From positions 124,001 to 188,000 of the forward strand of contig NZ_JACEFB010000006.1 in assembly GCF_013694095.1 (NCBI RefSeq): a DNA stretch of 64,000 bases. Reading direction: 5' to 3'. Position numbers and translations under genes: made by a program. Of this stretch, positions 54,554-64,000 are shown piece after piece. The notes under the pieces are model-generated. The model was not told the origin of the DNA and did no database searches. It was given only the letters and a program-made list of their open reading frames with translations. How positions within the stretch are numbered: the stretch's first letter is position 1; the number at the start of each line of letters is the position of its first letter. The DNA comes from Thermogemmata fonticola (GTDB taxonomy: Bacteria > Planctomycetota > Planctomycetia > Gemmatales > Gemmataceae).

Positions 54554-56734
54554 TTATTTGATGAAGAGCATTTCCCGGTAGGTGGGCAGAGGCCAGAGTT
54601 CATCGGCGACAAGGGTTTCGAGTGTGTCCCCCCATTTGCGAAGCTCGGCCATCTTGGGTAAGACAGCATCCCTGACGTACTTCGCATGGGCGTAGGCATC
54701 ACCTTCCGGATGGTAATGGACAGCCTTGTCCAGGGCAGCAATAGCGGCCTGGAAGTGAGATATGGCCTCGGTTAACTCGCGGAGATGCTCGGCTTGGGCC
54801 GCGGGATCAATTCCGGCGGACTTAACCGTGGCCACAGTTTGGGCCACTCGCCCCTGATACTCTAACGCAGCCGGTAGGATCATCGTCCGCGCCATCATCA
54901 GCATCATGTTGGCTTCGATGGTGACCTCTTTGACATACTTTTCGCTGAAAATGACATAGCGGCTCTGGAGTTCGCGTTCATTGAACACCTTGTATTTAGT
55001 AAACAGTTCCACCGAGTCTTTCCGGATGATGACCGGGATGGCGTCCACGGTATTGCGCAAGTTGGGCAAGCCGCGCCGCTCGGCCTCGCGGTGCCACTCT
55101 TCGGAGTAATTGTCACCGTTGAACAGCACCTTCTTCGATTCCTTGATGATTCCCGGCAACAATTCCTGGATAGCTCGGTGGAGCGGTTTGCCCGCCTTGA
55201 CCGCCGCCTCCAAGTGGGTAGCGATGTAATCCAGGGATTCGGCGACGATCGTGTTGAGAACTGTATTAGGACCAGCGATGCTGAACGAACTGCCGACTGC
55301 ACGAAACTCGAACTTGTTCCCCGTAAAGGCGAAGGGAGAAGTTCGATTGCGATCGCCCGCATCGCGGGGGAGTTTGGGTAGGACACTCACACCAATTTCC
55401 ATGTAGCCGCCTTGACGGGTACCTTTCAGGTCAGCTCGTTCGAGTTGATCCATAACATCCTGAAGCTGTTCGCCAAGGAACACGGAGATGATCGCCGGCG
55501 GCGCTTCGTTGGCTCCGAGACGGTGGTCGTTGCCGGCACTGGCTACGGAGACGCGGAGCAGTTCCGGATAGCGGGCCACGGCCCGGATGACGGCGACGCA
55601 GAAGACCAAAAACTGAGCGTTCTCGTGGGGGCTATCCCCCGGATTGAGCAGATTTTCTCCTGTATCTGTCGCCATAGACCAATTGTTGTGCTTGCCGGAA
55701 CCGTTGATCCCTGCAAATGGCTTCTCATGAAGCAGGCATACCAGGCCATATCGATCCGCGGTTTGCCGCAGAATGTCCATCACGAGTTGATTGTGGTCGC
55801 AGGCGAGGTTGGCGTCCTCATAGGTGACCGCGATTTCATATTGGCTCGGAGCCACTTCATTGTGCCGGGTTTTGACCGGTACACCGAGGCGGAAGAGTTG
55901 GGCCTCGCAATCGGCCATGCAGGCTAAGACGCGTTCCGGAATGGCACCGAAGTATTGATCCTCTAGCTCCTGCCCTTTGGGGGGCTTGGCTCCGAAGAGG
56001 GTCCGCCCGCAGTTGACCAGGTCGGGACGGGCATAGAAGAAATGCTTGTCGATCAGGAAATACTCTTGTTCTGGTCCCACCGTGCTAAAAACCTTTTGGG
56101 CCTCAGTGTTGCCGAAGAGGCGTAGGATACGCAGGGCATGAGTGGAGAGAGCCTCCATCGAGCGGAGCAGGGGGGTCTTTTTGTCGAGTGCTTCGCCTGT
56201 GTAGGAAACGAACACAGTGGGGATCACCAGAGTAGCCCCGTTTGGCGCCTCCCGGATGTAAGCCGGGGAGGTAGGATCCCAAGCCGTGTAGCCGCGTGCC
56301 TCGAAGGTAGCTCGCAGGCCGCCGCTGGGAAAGCTGGAGGCATCGGGTTCGCCCTTGACCAGCTCCTTGCCGCTGAACTCCGCGATAGCGCGGCCCGTTC
56401 CCGTCGGAGTGAGGAAACTATCGTGCTTTTCTGCAGTCAGGCCCGTCATGGGCTGGAACAAGTGGGTGAAGTGAGTGGCACCGTGTTCGATAGCCCAGTC
56501 CTTCATGGCGGCGGCAATTGTGTCAGCCATCGAAGGGTCCAACGGCACACCCTGGCGAATTGTGCGCTGCAGGGCCTTGAATACCGGCTTGGGCAGGCGC
56601 GCCCGCTGTTCTTCTTCGCTAAAAACCAGTTCGCCGAAGAGTTCCTTCAAATGGGTGGTCCGGAAGTCAATCCGGTTGAGTTGGTAACGGGCGTTAGCGA
56701 TAGCAATAATCGCCTGCTGACGCAAATTAGCCAT
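54554..56734 (-). CDS. glnN: Glutamine synthetase type III
   Basis: It makes glutamine from glutamate, ammonia and ATP. The ATG at 56734 follows GAGGAGAGTTGTATAC and gives 726 aa, the usual GSIII length; the open frame upstream (to 57046) is noncoding in look. GSIII motifs include [33 protein letters not shown] and [25 protein letters not shown] lacks the adenylylated Tyr loop of type I and is often the nitrogen-starvation enzyme. It is divergent from the ParA-type gene, with a good promoter candidate between. A PII-like protein encoded 7.4 kb away could regulate it, but that is speculation. Confidence 0.95.
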   Translation of the reverse strand: MANLRQQAIIAIANARYQLNRIDFRTTHLKELFGELVFSEEEQRARLPKPVFKALQRTIRQGVPLDPSMADTIAAAMKDWAIEHGATHFTHLFQPMTGLTAEKHDSFLTPTGTGRAIAEFSGKELVKGEPDASSFPSGGLRATFEARGYTAWDPTSPAYIREAPNGATLVIPTVFVSYTGEALDKKTPLLRSMEALSTHALRILRLFGNTEAQKVFSTVGPEQEYFLIDKHFFYARPDLVNCGRTLFGAKPPKGQELEDQYFGAIPERVLACMADCEAQLFRLGVPVKTRHNEVAPSQYEIAVTYEDANLACDHNQLVMDILRQTADRYGLVCLLHEKPFAGINGSGKHNNWSMATDTGENLLNPGDSPHENAQFLVFCVAVIRAVARYPELLRVSVASAGNDHRLGANEAPPAIISVFLGEQLQDVMDQLERADLKGTRQGGYMEIGVSVLPKLPRDAGDRNRTSPFAFTGNKFEFRAVGSSFSIAGPNTVLNTIVAESLDYIATHLEAAVKAGKPLHRAIQELLPGIIKESKKVLFNGDNYSEEWHREAERRGLPNLRNTVDAIPVIIRKDSVELFTKYKVFNERELQSRYVIFSEKYVKEVTIEANMMLMMARTMILPAALEYQGRVAQTVATVKSAGIDPAAQAEHLRELTEAISHFQAAIAALDKAVHYHPEGDAYAHAKYVRDAVLPKMAELRKWGDTLETLVADELWPLPTYREMLFIK

Positions 56735-56854
56735 GTATACAACTCTCCTCAAGCGCGAGAGCAGCGGAGGGAAAAGGGGTGAGGTTACGCTCAACTTGCC
56801 AACCGACATCAGCTTGTTGCCCGCGGTTGGCCTAGTCGTGGAGAGGCTGTTGTG

Positions 56855-56882
56855 GTTATAAGGATGCTCGCCGCCGTGGCAA
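56855..56882 (-). promoter_or_regulatory. Candidate promoter of glnN
   Basis: On the minus strand TTGCCA (56882-56877) is followed after 16 bases by TATAAC (56860-56855); each box matches consensus at five of six positions. The start point would lie near 56848, giving a leader of about 114 bases. Confidence 0.55.
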
Positions 56883-57011
56883 GCGGCATCGAGAAAAATG
56901 ATCGGTCTGTTTGGTGATGAGGGGGTATGTGCGGCTGCATGCAGGCGGTTTATCCCGCCCCAGGAACCTGAGCAGGCCGGCAGTTTCGGACGAATCCCAT
57001 GCAACGGGGGG

Positions 57012-58085
57012 ATGAAGAATACCATGCGACGGATCGCAGTGATCAATCAAAAAGGCGGCGTAGGTAAGACTACGACAACAGTCAACTTGGGAGCGGCCTT
57101 AGCTCGGCGAGGGCGGAGGGTCTGCCTGGTGGACTTGGATCCGCAAGCCCATGCGACGACCCACTTAGGAGTGGAACCGGATGGCCAAAAACCTTCAATT
57201 TACCATGTCCTTTTGGGCCAGTGCTACATTCAGCAGGTGCGCCGGCAGGTGGCCGAGGGGCTGTGGCTAGTCCCTGCTGATCTCGATTTGGCCGCTGCGG
57301 AGGTGGAATTGGCCGGCGTAGTGGGCCGGGAAGTCATTCTCCGCGAAGCGTTGCAAAAGGATGAGGAAACGTTTGACTATCTGCTCATGGATTGCGGCCC
57401 GTCCCTGGGAGTATTGACTCTCAATGCCTTGGCTGCGGCGGATGAAGTGCTTATTCCCCTCCAACCGCATTTTCTGGCCCTCCATGGCCTGTCCAAGCTC
57501 CTGGAGACAACCGCTTTGGTCGCTCGTCGCATCCATCCGGGTTTACGGGTGTCCGGCATAGTCATTTGCCTCTTCGATTCCTCCACCCGTTTGGCCCAGG
57601 AAGTCGTAGCAGACCTCCACACCTTCCTAGAGCGTAGTCGCGGGCAGGGATTACCTTGGTCTTGTGCCCGGATCTTCGCGAGCAAAATCCGGCGAAACAT
57701 CAAGTTGGCTGAATGCCCTAGCCATGGGCAGACGATTTTCTCCTATGCTCCGAAAAGCCCAGGTGCCGCTGATTATGCCGCCTTGGCCGAGGAAATCGAC
57801 GGGGCTGGCGCGACCAGTTTCCCCGTTGGCATGTCGGCGACGGAGGTAGAAAAGTATTCTGCTCAGGACGCACCGCTTGGCGGATCCACAGAAGATGGAA
57901 CAGGGATTGTTCTGGGACCGGTACAACTCTCCGCGACCCTGGAGAGAACCACCCTTGAGACGATTGCAGAAAAACCTTTCCCACCAGGGCCAGAGAACAA
58001 CCACTTTAACCCGGAAACGACGGAGCAACTCTTGCCAAGTGCTACTCCTCAGGGAGCTTTGCCGTCCCTGAGCATTCCCGGCTAA
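57012..58085 (+). CDS. ParA-family ATPase with C-terminal extension
   Basis: A MinD/ParA-type ATPase. I choose the ATG at 57012 (357 aa), preceded by a G-run; an ATG four codons later is possible, and the frame is open from 56898. The deviant Walker A is [11 protein letters not shown] (13-23), followed by [16 protein letters not shown] and [19 protein letters not shown]. The ATPase domain ends near residue 260. The last 95 residues are a Ser/Thr/Pro-rich, low-complexity tail without domain. No parB or parS-like sequence lies next to it, so chromosome or plasmid partition cannot be assigned; such orphan ATPases often position other cellular machines. Confidence 0.85.
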   Translation: MKNTMRRIAVINQKGGVGKTTTTVNLGAALARRGRRVCLVDLDPQAHATTHLGVEPDGQKPSIYHVLLGQCYIQQVRRQVAEGLWLVPADLDLAAAEVELAGVVGREVILREALQKDEETFDYLLMDCGPSLGVLTLNALAAADEVLIPLQPHFLALHGLSKLLETTALVARRIHPGLRVSGIVICLFDSSTRLAQEVVADLHTFLERSRGQGLPWSCARIFASKIRRNIKLAECPSHGQTIFSYAPKSPGAADYAALAEEIDGAGATSFPVGMSATEVEKYSAQDAPLGGSTEDGTGIVLGPVQLSATLERTTLETIAEKPFPPGPENNHFNPETTEQLLPSATPQGALPSLSIPG

Positions 58086-58134
58086 TACCCCAAAACATGA
58101 TCAAATTCACCATCGGATTCAGAAAGTCCTCTTC

Positions 58135-58140
58135 TATAAT
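58135..58140 (+). promoter_or_regulatory. Perfect TATAAT box directly before ybeY
   Basis: TATAAT ends six bases before the ATG at 58147. If used as a -10 element, transcription would begin at or next to the A of the start codon and produce a leaderless mRNA. No clear -35 box is visible 16-18 bases upstream. Confidence 0.35.
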
Positions 58141-58146
58141 GAGGGT

Positions 58147-58605
58147 ATGATCCGTGTGCGAATAGCGAACCCCTACGAATGGCCGCTAGATTATGCGCGC
58201 CTCAAGGCGGCGGCCCGAACAGTCCTGGAAGGCGAAAAAATCAGCACTGCTGTCCTCACTTTGGCGTTTGTCACCGATGAGCATATTCATCGGTTAAACC
58301 GGCAGTTCCTTCAACATGATGAGCCGACCGATGTTTTGACATTCCCTTATTCCTCTCCTTCCGCCGCACGATTGGAAGGGGAGGTGGTGATCAGCTACGA
58401 GACGGCCCAGAGAGAGGCGCAGGAACGCGGGCACCCTCTCGATGCCGAATTGGGCCTGTACGTGATCCACGGTTGCTTGCATCTCTGCGGCTATGACGAT
58501 ACCACAACTCCCTCGGCTGCCGCTATGCGGGGGCGTGAACGCCACTATTTACTCCTCCTCGGTTGGCCGGATATTACACATTCTGACGACACAGACCAGC
58601 GATGA
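58147..58605 (+). CDS. ybeY: Endoribonuclease YbeY
   Basis: A single-strand endoribonuclease for 16S rRNA 3'-end maturation and ribosome quality control. The 152-aa protein has the family layout, with TDVLTFPY (61-68), a conserved Glu/Leu stretch and the metal motif HGCLHLCGYDD. The canonical motif is HGxLHLLGYDH; H108 and H112 are present, but the third zinc ligand (equivalent to H124 of E. coli) is Asp118 here. Asp can bind zinc, so activity is plausible. The stop overlaps the start of the rhodanese gene (ATGA), so the two are translated together. Confidence 0.92.
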   Translation: MIRVRIANPYEWPLDYARLKAAARTVLEGEKISTAVLTLAFVTDEHIHRLNRQFLQHDEPTDVLTFPYSSPSAARLEGEVVISYETAQREAQERGHPLDAELGLYVIHGCLHLCGYDDTTTPSAAAMRGRERHYLLLLGWPDITHSDDTDQR

Positions 58606-58925
58606 TCCCGCAGATTCAGCCCCAGGAATTGAAACTTCTCTTAGAGCGCGGTGTTCCCGTGCTGCTGCTGGACGTTCGAGAACCTCAGGAATATGCCTGG
58701 TGTCACCTGCCAGGCAGTCTCCATATCCCCTTGGGGGAATTACCGAGTCGGGTTGGAGAATTGAACGTCGGGGAGGAACTCGTGGTGGTGTATTGCCACC
58801 ACGGCATTCGGAGTTTGAGTGGGGCGGCCATCCTGCTCCAAGCCGGTTTTCCTAAGGTTGCTTCACTGGCTGGCGGAATTGACCGTTGGTCTGTGCAGAT
58901 TGATCCTTCCATGCCACGGTACTAG
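58602..58925 (+). CDS. Rhodanese-like sulfurtransferase
   Basis: A single-domain rhodanese of 107 aa. The active-site cysteine is C65 in VVYCHHGIRS, the usual CxxGxRS loop. The N-terminal VLLLDVREPQEYAWCHLPGS with IP around 41 matches the domain. Single-domain rhodaneses supply sulfur to biosynthetic or repair enzymes. It overlaps ybeY by four bases (ATGA). No link between the two functions is established. Confidence 0.9.
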   Translation: MIPQIQPQELKLLLERGVPVLLLDVREPQEYAWCHLPGSLHIPLGELPSRVGELNVGEELVVVYCHHGIRSLSGAAILLQAGFPKVASLAGGIDRWSVQIDPSMPRY

Positions 58926-58990
58926 CCTCTTTTCTGTTTTGCAACTTTTTGAATGTTCGGCGCTAGGAGGCGGACTACTGTTTCTTTGCC

Positions 58991-60700
58991 TCACCGTACG
59001 CCATGCATCCATCGCTTGATGATCGGTGACAGAGCCAGCAGTATCCCCGCCGAAACCAGCGCGAACATTCCGACCATGTTGAACACCTCGATGGATTTCT
59101 GCAAACTTTCCTCTCGGCTGGAGCCTTCCGGAACCACTGTCAAGCGGGAAATCCACTTGCCTGCCTGATGGGCGATGGCAGAGGAGAGGAACCAGAAGCC
59201 CATGCATAACCCCGCAATGCGGGCTGGAGCCAGTTTGGTCACGAGAGATAGTCCGACAGGCGAAAGGGCCAATTCTCCGAGCGTGTGTAGCAAGTACATG
59301 AGGATGAGGAACAAGGCCGGGACCATCGCCTCCACAGCGGCGGCTTTCCCCAAATTGAGCACTAAAAATCCAGCGCCAAGGAGGGCCAAGCCGATGGCAA
59401 ACTTCACTGGGGCGGCTGGTTCCCATCCCCGACGCGCCAGCCAGACCCACATGACGGAGAAGAACGGAGCGAACACCATGATGAACAGAGGATTCACCGC
59501 CTGGAAATTGCTCGTTGTCAACTGAATGCCCCACCATAGGTTCTTGTTCACGTTCTGTAAGGTGAAAATGTTGATGGCGCTGCCGGCGAGTTCAAAGAAG
59601 CTCCAGAAAACTGTGGTGAAAAAGAGAAGCAGAATGATGACCCACATTCGTTGCCGCTCGACCAGATCGTAAGCCAGGGAAATGCGGATCATGTACGCCA
59701 CGGTGATCAAACCTAGGCCCAGCAGAATCCAGTCCATCACTTCATTGTGGTGGATCAGCCACATGGCCAGCGGAATCGCTGCGAAGGTACCGAGATAGAC
59801 AACGCTGGCGGTCAGATACCACGGTTGGGCGGGAGTCGTAGTAGCGAAGCTTTGCGTGTTGTTTCCCTCAAGGTTTGCTACTTCCTCGTTGGTTGTCGAG
59901 GATGTCGCCGATCCTGCCGCAGGCATGGGCGGTTCGGCATGGGGACCCAGATATCCCTGAGCAGCGGTGTACAAGAAAATGGTCAGTCCCAAGCACATTC
60001 CCAGCCCGGCGGTCATAAAACCGTAACTCCAGCCTTCGATCTCCGCGATGGTGCCGCACGTCAAGGGGGTCAGGAAAGCGCCGATATTGATGCCCATGTA
60101 AAAGATGGTGAAAGCTCCATCCCGCCGTGGGTCCCCCTGTTCGTAGTACCGGCCGATCAGACTGGAGATGTTCGGTTTGAAAAAGCCGTTGCCCAAAACC
60201 AGTAGTGCCAGTCCCAGGTACATGAGCAAAAAATTACCGCTTCCCTCCGTAGTTCCCGCCAGGACAGTGTTACCAGTCAGGGCGGGCAGGGCTTGTACGT
60301 CCGTTTGAGGTATCTTCTGCTGGCCTGTGCTCAGAGCCAGGGTGAACTGGCCAGCAGCCATGAGGACGGCGCCCCAGAAAATGGCTTTGCGGAAGCCTAA
60401 TATCCGGTCGGCCAGAATGCCGCCGGCCAAGGGTGTCAGGTACACCAGTGCACCGTAGGCGGCGTATATGCCATAAGCTTGGTCCTTGGGAATGTTGAAG
60501 CCGCCGGTAATAGCCAGGGAGGTCAAGTAGAGGATTAACAAGGCCCGCATTCCGTAGTAACTGAAACGCTCCCACAACTCGACCATGAACAGCAGGAACA
60601 AGACTTTGGGATGAACTTTGCGATTCGCCGCAATGACCAAGGCGACCCAGATGCCAACTACTAGCCACGCGATGGCCATGATCAGATACTCGGTACGCAT
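58991..60700 (-). CDS. POT-family (PTR) peptide transporter
   Basis: A proton-coupled di/tripeptide importer of the major facilitator superfamily. The start at 60700 follows AAGGAGCCGCTT. The 569-aa protein has the ExxERFxYYG motif of the first helix (VELWERFSYYGMRALLILYL), and the PTR2 signature FTIFYMGINIGAF. About 12-14 membrane helices are visible. A polar insert between helices (about 280-310, Asn/Thr-rich) is longer than in E. coli DtpA. It faces a divergent start and does not share an operon. The transporter is inner-membrane. Confidence 0.92.
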   Translation of the reverse strand: MRTEYLIMAIAWLVVGIWVALVIAANRKVHPKVLFLLFMVELWERFSYYGMRALLILYLTSLAITGGFNIPKDQAYGIYAAYGALVYLTPLAGGILADRILGFRKAIFWGAVLMAAGQFTLALSTGQQKIPQTDVQALPALTGNTVLAGTTEGSGNFLLMYLGLALLVLGNGFFKPNISSLIGRYYEQGDPRRDGAFTIFYMGINIGAFLTPLTCGTIAEIEGWSYGFMTAGLGMCLGLTIFLYTAAQGYLGPHAEPPMPAAGSATSSTTNEEVANLEGNNTQSFATTTPAQPWYLTASVVYLGTFAAIPLAMWLIHHNEVMDWILLGLGLITVAYMIRISLAYDLVERQRMWVIILLLFFTTVFWSFFELAGSAINIFTLQNVNKNLWWGIQLTTSNFQAVNPLFIMVFAPFFSVMWVWLARRGWEPAAPVKFAIGLALLGAGFLVLNLGKAAAVEAMVPALFLILMYLLHTLGELALSPVGLSLVTKLAPARIAGLCMGFWFLSSAIAHQAGKWISRLTVVPEGSSREESLQKSIEVFNMVGMFALVSAGILLALSPIIKRWMHGVR

Positions 60701-61039
60701 AAGCGGCTCCTTGTGGTCGTCTGCTGGTTCTGGAGTTACACCGCGGAGAATGGAAAAATCCTATCGTAGAAAGGTGCCAATGGGTAGCGGAAAATGGCTA
60801 GTCCTCCGGCTTGTGAGCCATCCTTTGGGGGGAACATAGTCTGTCGCAGAGATTACACCATGTTTCCAGCTTCCCAACTTTGCTCTTGGCTCATCTCGCT
60901 CGTAGGAGGATTAATTATTTTTGTGGCGTAAACGGTTGTTTTGAGCATCGGTCGTGTTACCATCGAGAAGGAATGCGGCCTGACGGTGAGGTTCCAAGTG
61001 AAGTATGGAGACTGTGTCCCAAACGAAGGAGTTGAAGAC
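60701..61039. other. Divergent intergenic region upstream of the amidohydrolase
   Basis: About 340 bases between the transporter and the amidohydrolase. Frames open across it but no separate gene is supported; AT-rich stretches near 60900 (ATTATTTTTGTGG) may be part of a promoter. Confidence 0.35.
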
Positions 61040-62059
61040 ATGCAGCGATTCCAACATGATCTGACACGGCGGGAGTTTCTGGTGATGTCTGGAGTTGGTA
61101 TGACAACGGCAATGACGGGCTTTCCGGTCCGGGCAGAACAGGTTCTATCCAGCCCGACATCCTCATCCAAGGAGAGCGCCATGATTCCGATCGTGGACAC
61201 GCACCAGCATCTGTGGGATTTGAGCAAGTTCCGGCTGGCGTGGTTAGACCCTAACACGGATGCCGGGAAAATACTAGGCCGTAATTTCACGCCCAAGGAA
61301 TACGAGGAAGCGACGCGGGGGTTGAATGTGGTCAAAGCTGTGTATATGGAGGTCGATGTAGTGCCGGAACAACAGCAAGCAGAGGCTGACTATATCATCG
61401 CGTTGTGTGAGAGTGGCAAGACCCCGACATGTGCCGCTGTGGTCTCTGGACGTCCCGCAGCCGACAATTTCGCTGCCTACGTGCGCCAGTTTAAGGATCA
61501 CAAGTATGTCAAAGGTTTACGCCAGGTGTTGCATGTCAAAGATACGCCACCAGGGTACTGCTTGCAGCCCGCTTTCATTCGGGGCATCCGATTGCTGGGG
61601 GAGCTAGGTTTGAGTTTCGACTTGTGCATTCGCCCAGCCGAATTGCCTGACTACGTCAAGCTGATTGACCAATGTCCGCATACACGTTTCATTCTGGATC
61701 ACTGTGGGAACGCCGACCTGAAACACACCCGTGAGCAGCGGGAAAAGTGGAAAAAAGACATGGCGGAGATCGCCAAGCGCAAGCATATCGTTTGCAAGGT
61801 CAGTGGTTTTTTGGCTTCGGCTCCCAAACGAGGTGAGTGGAAACTGGAAGATGTGGCGGATATCGTTCATCACACCCTTGATGTATTCGGACCGGACCGT
61901 GTTATGTTTGGTGGAGATTGGCCGGTGTGCTTGTTGGGGGTCGAGAAGTACGCCGACTGGGTCAACGCTCTCAAGGAAGTCATCCGCGATCGACCAGAAG
62001 AGGTGCAACGCAAGCTGTTCCACGATAATGCGGTGAAGTTCTACGGCCTGCCGAAATGA
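61040..62059 (+). CDS. Tat-exported amidohydrolase (amidohydrolase-2 family)
   Basis: A TIM-barrel metal-dependent hydrolase of the family that includes fuconolactonase and related sugar lactonases. The ATG at 61040 follows AAGGAGTTGAAGAC and gives 339 aa. A twin-arginine signal (TRREFLVMSGVGMTTAMTGF) is at residues 9-28. The barrel begins at IPIVDTHQHLWDL (HxH metal pair). Later motifs are FILDHCGNAD, VCKVSGF and VMFGGDWPVCL (terminal Asp), ending in FYGLPK. The HxH and the terminal GGDWP Asp suggest a functional site. An in-frame Met right before IPIVDTHQH could give a cytoplasmic form. The real substrate, probably a sugar lactone, is unknown. Confidence 0.85.
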   Translation: MQRFQHDLTRREFLVMSGVGMTTAMTGFPVRAEQVLSSPTSSSKESAMIPIVDTHQHLWDLSKFRLAWLDPNTDAGKILGRNFTPKEYEEATRGLNVVKAVYMEVDVVPEQQQAEADYIIALCESGKTPTCAAVVSGRPAADNFAAYVRQFKDHKYVKGLRQVLHVKDTPPGYCLQPAFIRGIRLLGELGLSFDLCIRPAELPDYVKLIDQCPHTRFILDHCGNADLKHTREQREKWKKDMAEIAKRKHIVCKVSGFLASAPKRGEWKLEDVADIVHHTLDVFGPDRVMFGGDWPVCLLGVEKYADWVNALKEVIRDRPEEVQRKLFHDNAVKFYGLPK

Positions 62060-62306
62060 GGGTGAGAGGGCATGGGCGGTACCGGGTAGCCAGAAAGATG
62101 CCACGAGTGTGAGCTATTGGATCAGGCCGGTGTGACGAACGGGGCCGGCAAGCCGGTCCTCAATTCCTAGTCCGCGGAAATGTTCCCTAGCTAGGCGTTC
62201 TTCACCGACAGTCGGTTCGCAGCAGAGGCCGATTGTCTCCGTGTTTCATCTCCGCTGACTTATGCGGGTGAGGCGATAGAGAGGCGGGAAGGACAATTGC
62301 GTTTCC

Positions 62307-64000
62307 TCAGCCCGAACGAGGCTTTTCCCGCACGTTGTATTCAAGCTTCCAGCGGTGGGAACCATCGCGGGAGTGGAGCCACAGTTCGAGTTGGCCCACA
62401 GGTGTCACCTTGCTATGAAGGTGGACGGGAACGATCTGGCCGGCGGCAGCAGCGCCTTGGGGATCGAGCGTGGCGCGGATCGGTGTCAGCTCTTCGATTT
62501 GTCCTTCCCAATCCTCGACGAGAGTGCCGGGGACATCTTCACGGCGCGTGGTGGAGCCGAGGAAACGGAACTCAGCTTCGGTTCCAACTCGCAGTCCGAC
62601 TTCATAACCGGGAATATCGGTCTGGCTCCCTTCTTCCATCCCAAAGGGGGCGACACACAGGGCCTTGATGGGTGGGGGAAAACCCGGCACAGCCGGTAGA
62701 TTGGCAGCGACACCGATGTAGTAGGCACGGGCGGTACCGCCCCGGATGCGTACCCCTTTGCCGCGGCGTGCCAATCCGTAGTAGGCAGCTCCCCGTGCGA
62801 CGGCGAGATCAAAATCCGCTCCGGGAAGTTCTCGTGGCGTTTCGGAGTTTTCTGGCTCACTCCAACGGTGAAGCACCTCGCAAAGTCGTTGCCGGAGTAA
62901 GTCGGATTTGAAGACTCCCCCGTTGAAGAGTAAAGCCGTGGGGAGGAGCCGCCCCGTCTTTTTGCGGCCCTTGCTTTCCCGGCGGGCGAGAGCTTCCCCG
63001 TGACGCTGGAGGAATTCTGCCAGATGCCGTGTAATGGCAGGATCGCTGGCATAAGGGAGGCCAAGCTCTTCCAAGCCCACGGCACTTCCGGTTTGTGGGG
63101 TAGCATCGGGCGGACAATAGGGGAAGAAACCATCCAGAATCACTTGTTCCACCAGGGATCGCGGCAATTCGTAGGTGATAGTGCCTCCCACAACAGCGCG
63201 CCCTTTGCCCAGCAAGGTGACCGGTGCACTGCCCAATTGAGGGGATGCCAGGAGCGACTCTTTGGCTATCCGGCACGCGTGGGTAAGTTGGGCCAGTTGT
63301 ACAGCATCTAGCCGCAGGCCGCGCTCTTTTTGCAGTTGCTGGGCGACATGATAGGCCAGCGTCAGGTCCATGTTATCGCCGCCCAGGAGCAGGTGTTCGC
63401 CAACCGCCAGCCGGGTCAGAACGAGTGAGCCATTTTCTTCGCCAACTTCAATGAGAGTGAAGTCAGTAGTGCCGCCGCCTACGTCTGCGACCAAGACCAG
63501 ATCGCCGACGTGGACCAAGTCTCGCCAAGTGTCGCCGCAATGGTCGATCCAGGCATAAAAGGCGGCCTGCGGTTCCTCCAGGAGGGTCAGATGTTCGAGG
63601 CCGGCGGCCCGTGCGGCCTCGACGGTCAGGTCACGGGCTGCCGCATCGAAGGAAGCCGGAACGGTTAGGATAATCTCTTGAAGTTCCAGCCGGTGATCTG
63701 GAACATCGCGGCCGATCGTATAATTCCACGCTTCTGCCAGATGCCGGAGGTAGCGGATACTGGCTTCCACAGGCGAAACTTTCCGCACAGAGTCCGGAGC
63801 ACGCAACGGGAGGAATGCAGCTCGGCGATCGACATGGGGATGGCATAACCACGACTTGGCAGATGCTACCAAGCGGGTCGGTACCTGTGACCCGAATTGC
63901 CGGGCAAATTCGCCGACGCAGTAGTCCCTCTGTTTGTCCCAAGGCAGTTGTAAGGCTCCAGCAGGTTGCTCACCTGGGGCTGGTAAATACAGAAATGATG
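62307..64000 (-). CDS. Hsp70/DnaK-family protein (5' partial)
   Basis: The frame stays open to the right edge, so the N-terminus is missing; no start codon is assigned. At least 564 residues are visible. The ATPase motifs are EIILTVPASFDAAARDLTVEAARAAGLEHLTLL (phosphate-2-like), the connect-like VADVGGGTTDFTLIEVG and EHLLLGGDNMD. The region after about residue 330 departs from DnaK and has no normal peptide-binding domain order. It resembles the larger Hsp70-like proteins of planctomycetes rather than DnaK itself. No grpE or dnaJ lies in the window. Confidence 0.82.
   Translation of the reverse strand, partial: SFLYLPAPGEQPAGALQLPWDKQRDYCVGEFARQFGSQVPTRLVASAKSWLCHPHVDRRAAFLPLRAPDSVRKVSPVEASIRYLRHLAEAWNYTIGRDVPDHRLELQEIILTVPASFDAAARDLTVEAARAAGLEHLTLLEEPQAAFYAWIDHCGDTWRDLVHVGDLVLVADVGGGTTDFTLIEVGEENGSLVLTRLAVGEHLLLGGDNMDLTLAYHVAQQLQKERGLRLDAVQLAQLTHACRIAKESLLASPQLGSAPVTLLGKGRAVVGGTITYELPRSLVEQVILDGFFPYCPPDATPQTGSAVGLEELGLPYASDPAITRHLAEFLQRHGEALARRESKGRKKTGRLLPTALLFNGGVFKSDLLRQRLCEVLHRWSEPENSETPRELPGADFDLAVARGAAYYGLARRGKGVRIRGGTARAYYIGVAANLPAVPGFPPPIKALCVAPFGMEEGSQTDIPGYEVGLRVGTEAEFRFLGSTTRREDVPGTLVEDWEGQIEELTPIRATLDPQGAAAAGQIVPVHLHSKVTPVGQLELWLHSRDGSHRWKLEYNVREKPRSG

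Overview
The window looks like a chromosome segment of a planctomycete, probably from the Gemmata side of the phylum; this is inferred from protein families, not from a marker gene. The indicators are a TIGR03000-type domain, a DUF1559/H-X9-DG pseudopilin-like protein, a Ser/Thr kinase with the N-terminal helical module usual in this phylum, a secreted protein opening with an LEDR-type motif, a cytochrome c with a C-terminal CxxCH, a type III glutamine synthetase, and menaquinone made by the futalosine route. No rRNA, tRNA or CRISPR array was recognised. Base composition is moderately GC-rich throughout, with AT-rich intergenic patches.

Layout. 1-9.9 kb (+): a TIGR03000/methyltransferase fusion cut by the window edge, RNase R, EF-G, then rpmE-prfA-prmC (ribosomal protein L31, release factor 1 and its methylase) and a putative lipoprotein. 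9.9-13.1 kb (-): hisD-hisC-hisB. 13.4-14.3 kb: a complete but dead IS5-type insertion sequence whose right end touches the stop codon of the next gene. 14.3-29.0 kb (-): a long Tad/Flp pilus locus, read right to left: two Flp prepilins, prepilin peptidase, CpaB, secretin CpaC, CpaE/TadZ, TadA ATPase, TadB, TadC, an OmpA-like lipoprotein, a small membrane protein, an AAA+ ATPase with an N-terminal winged-helix-like region, and a TadD-like TPR lipoprotein.

29.4-41.9 kb holds mixed single genes: an APH-type kinase, a sugar isomerase-like protein, a Cys-rich secreted protein, a beta-hydroxyacid dehydrogenase, a VOC protein, superoxide dismutase, the DUF1559-like protein, the Ser/Thr kinase, CsrA, and two metallophosphoesterases around a nucleotide-sugar epimerase. 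42-50.5 kb: YidC, a methyltransferase, a HEAT-type membrane protein, an unusual PII protein, a cytochrome c, MqnE and the acidic LEDR-type protein. 50.9-54.4 kb: an Hsp90-family protein paired with a TPR-like protein, and a small conserved-looking protein. 54.5-64 kb: glutamine synthetase III, divergent from a ParA-type ATPase, then YbeY-rhodanese, a POT peptide transporter, a Tat-exported amidohydrolase and an Hsp70-family protein that runs off the window end.

The coherent systems are the Tad pilus machine (pilin, processing, secretin, motor, platform, pilotin, plus the extra AAA+ protein and OmpA-like lipoprotein), the RF1/PrmC translation-termination pair, the his operon and the Hsp90/TPR pair. 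The most interesting parts are the non-canonical members of the Tad locus, the Hsp90/TPR pair and the PII variant that lacks the modified tyrosine and the C-loop arginines.
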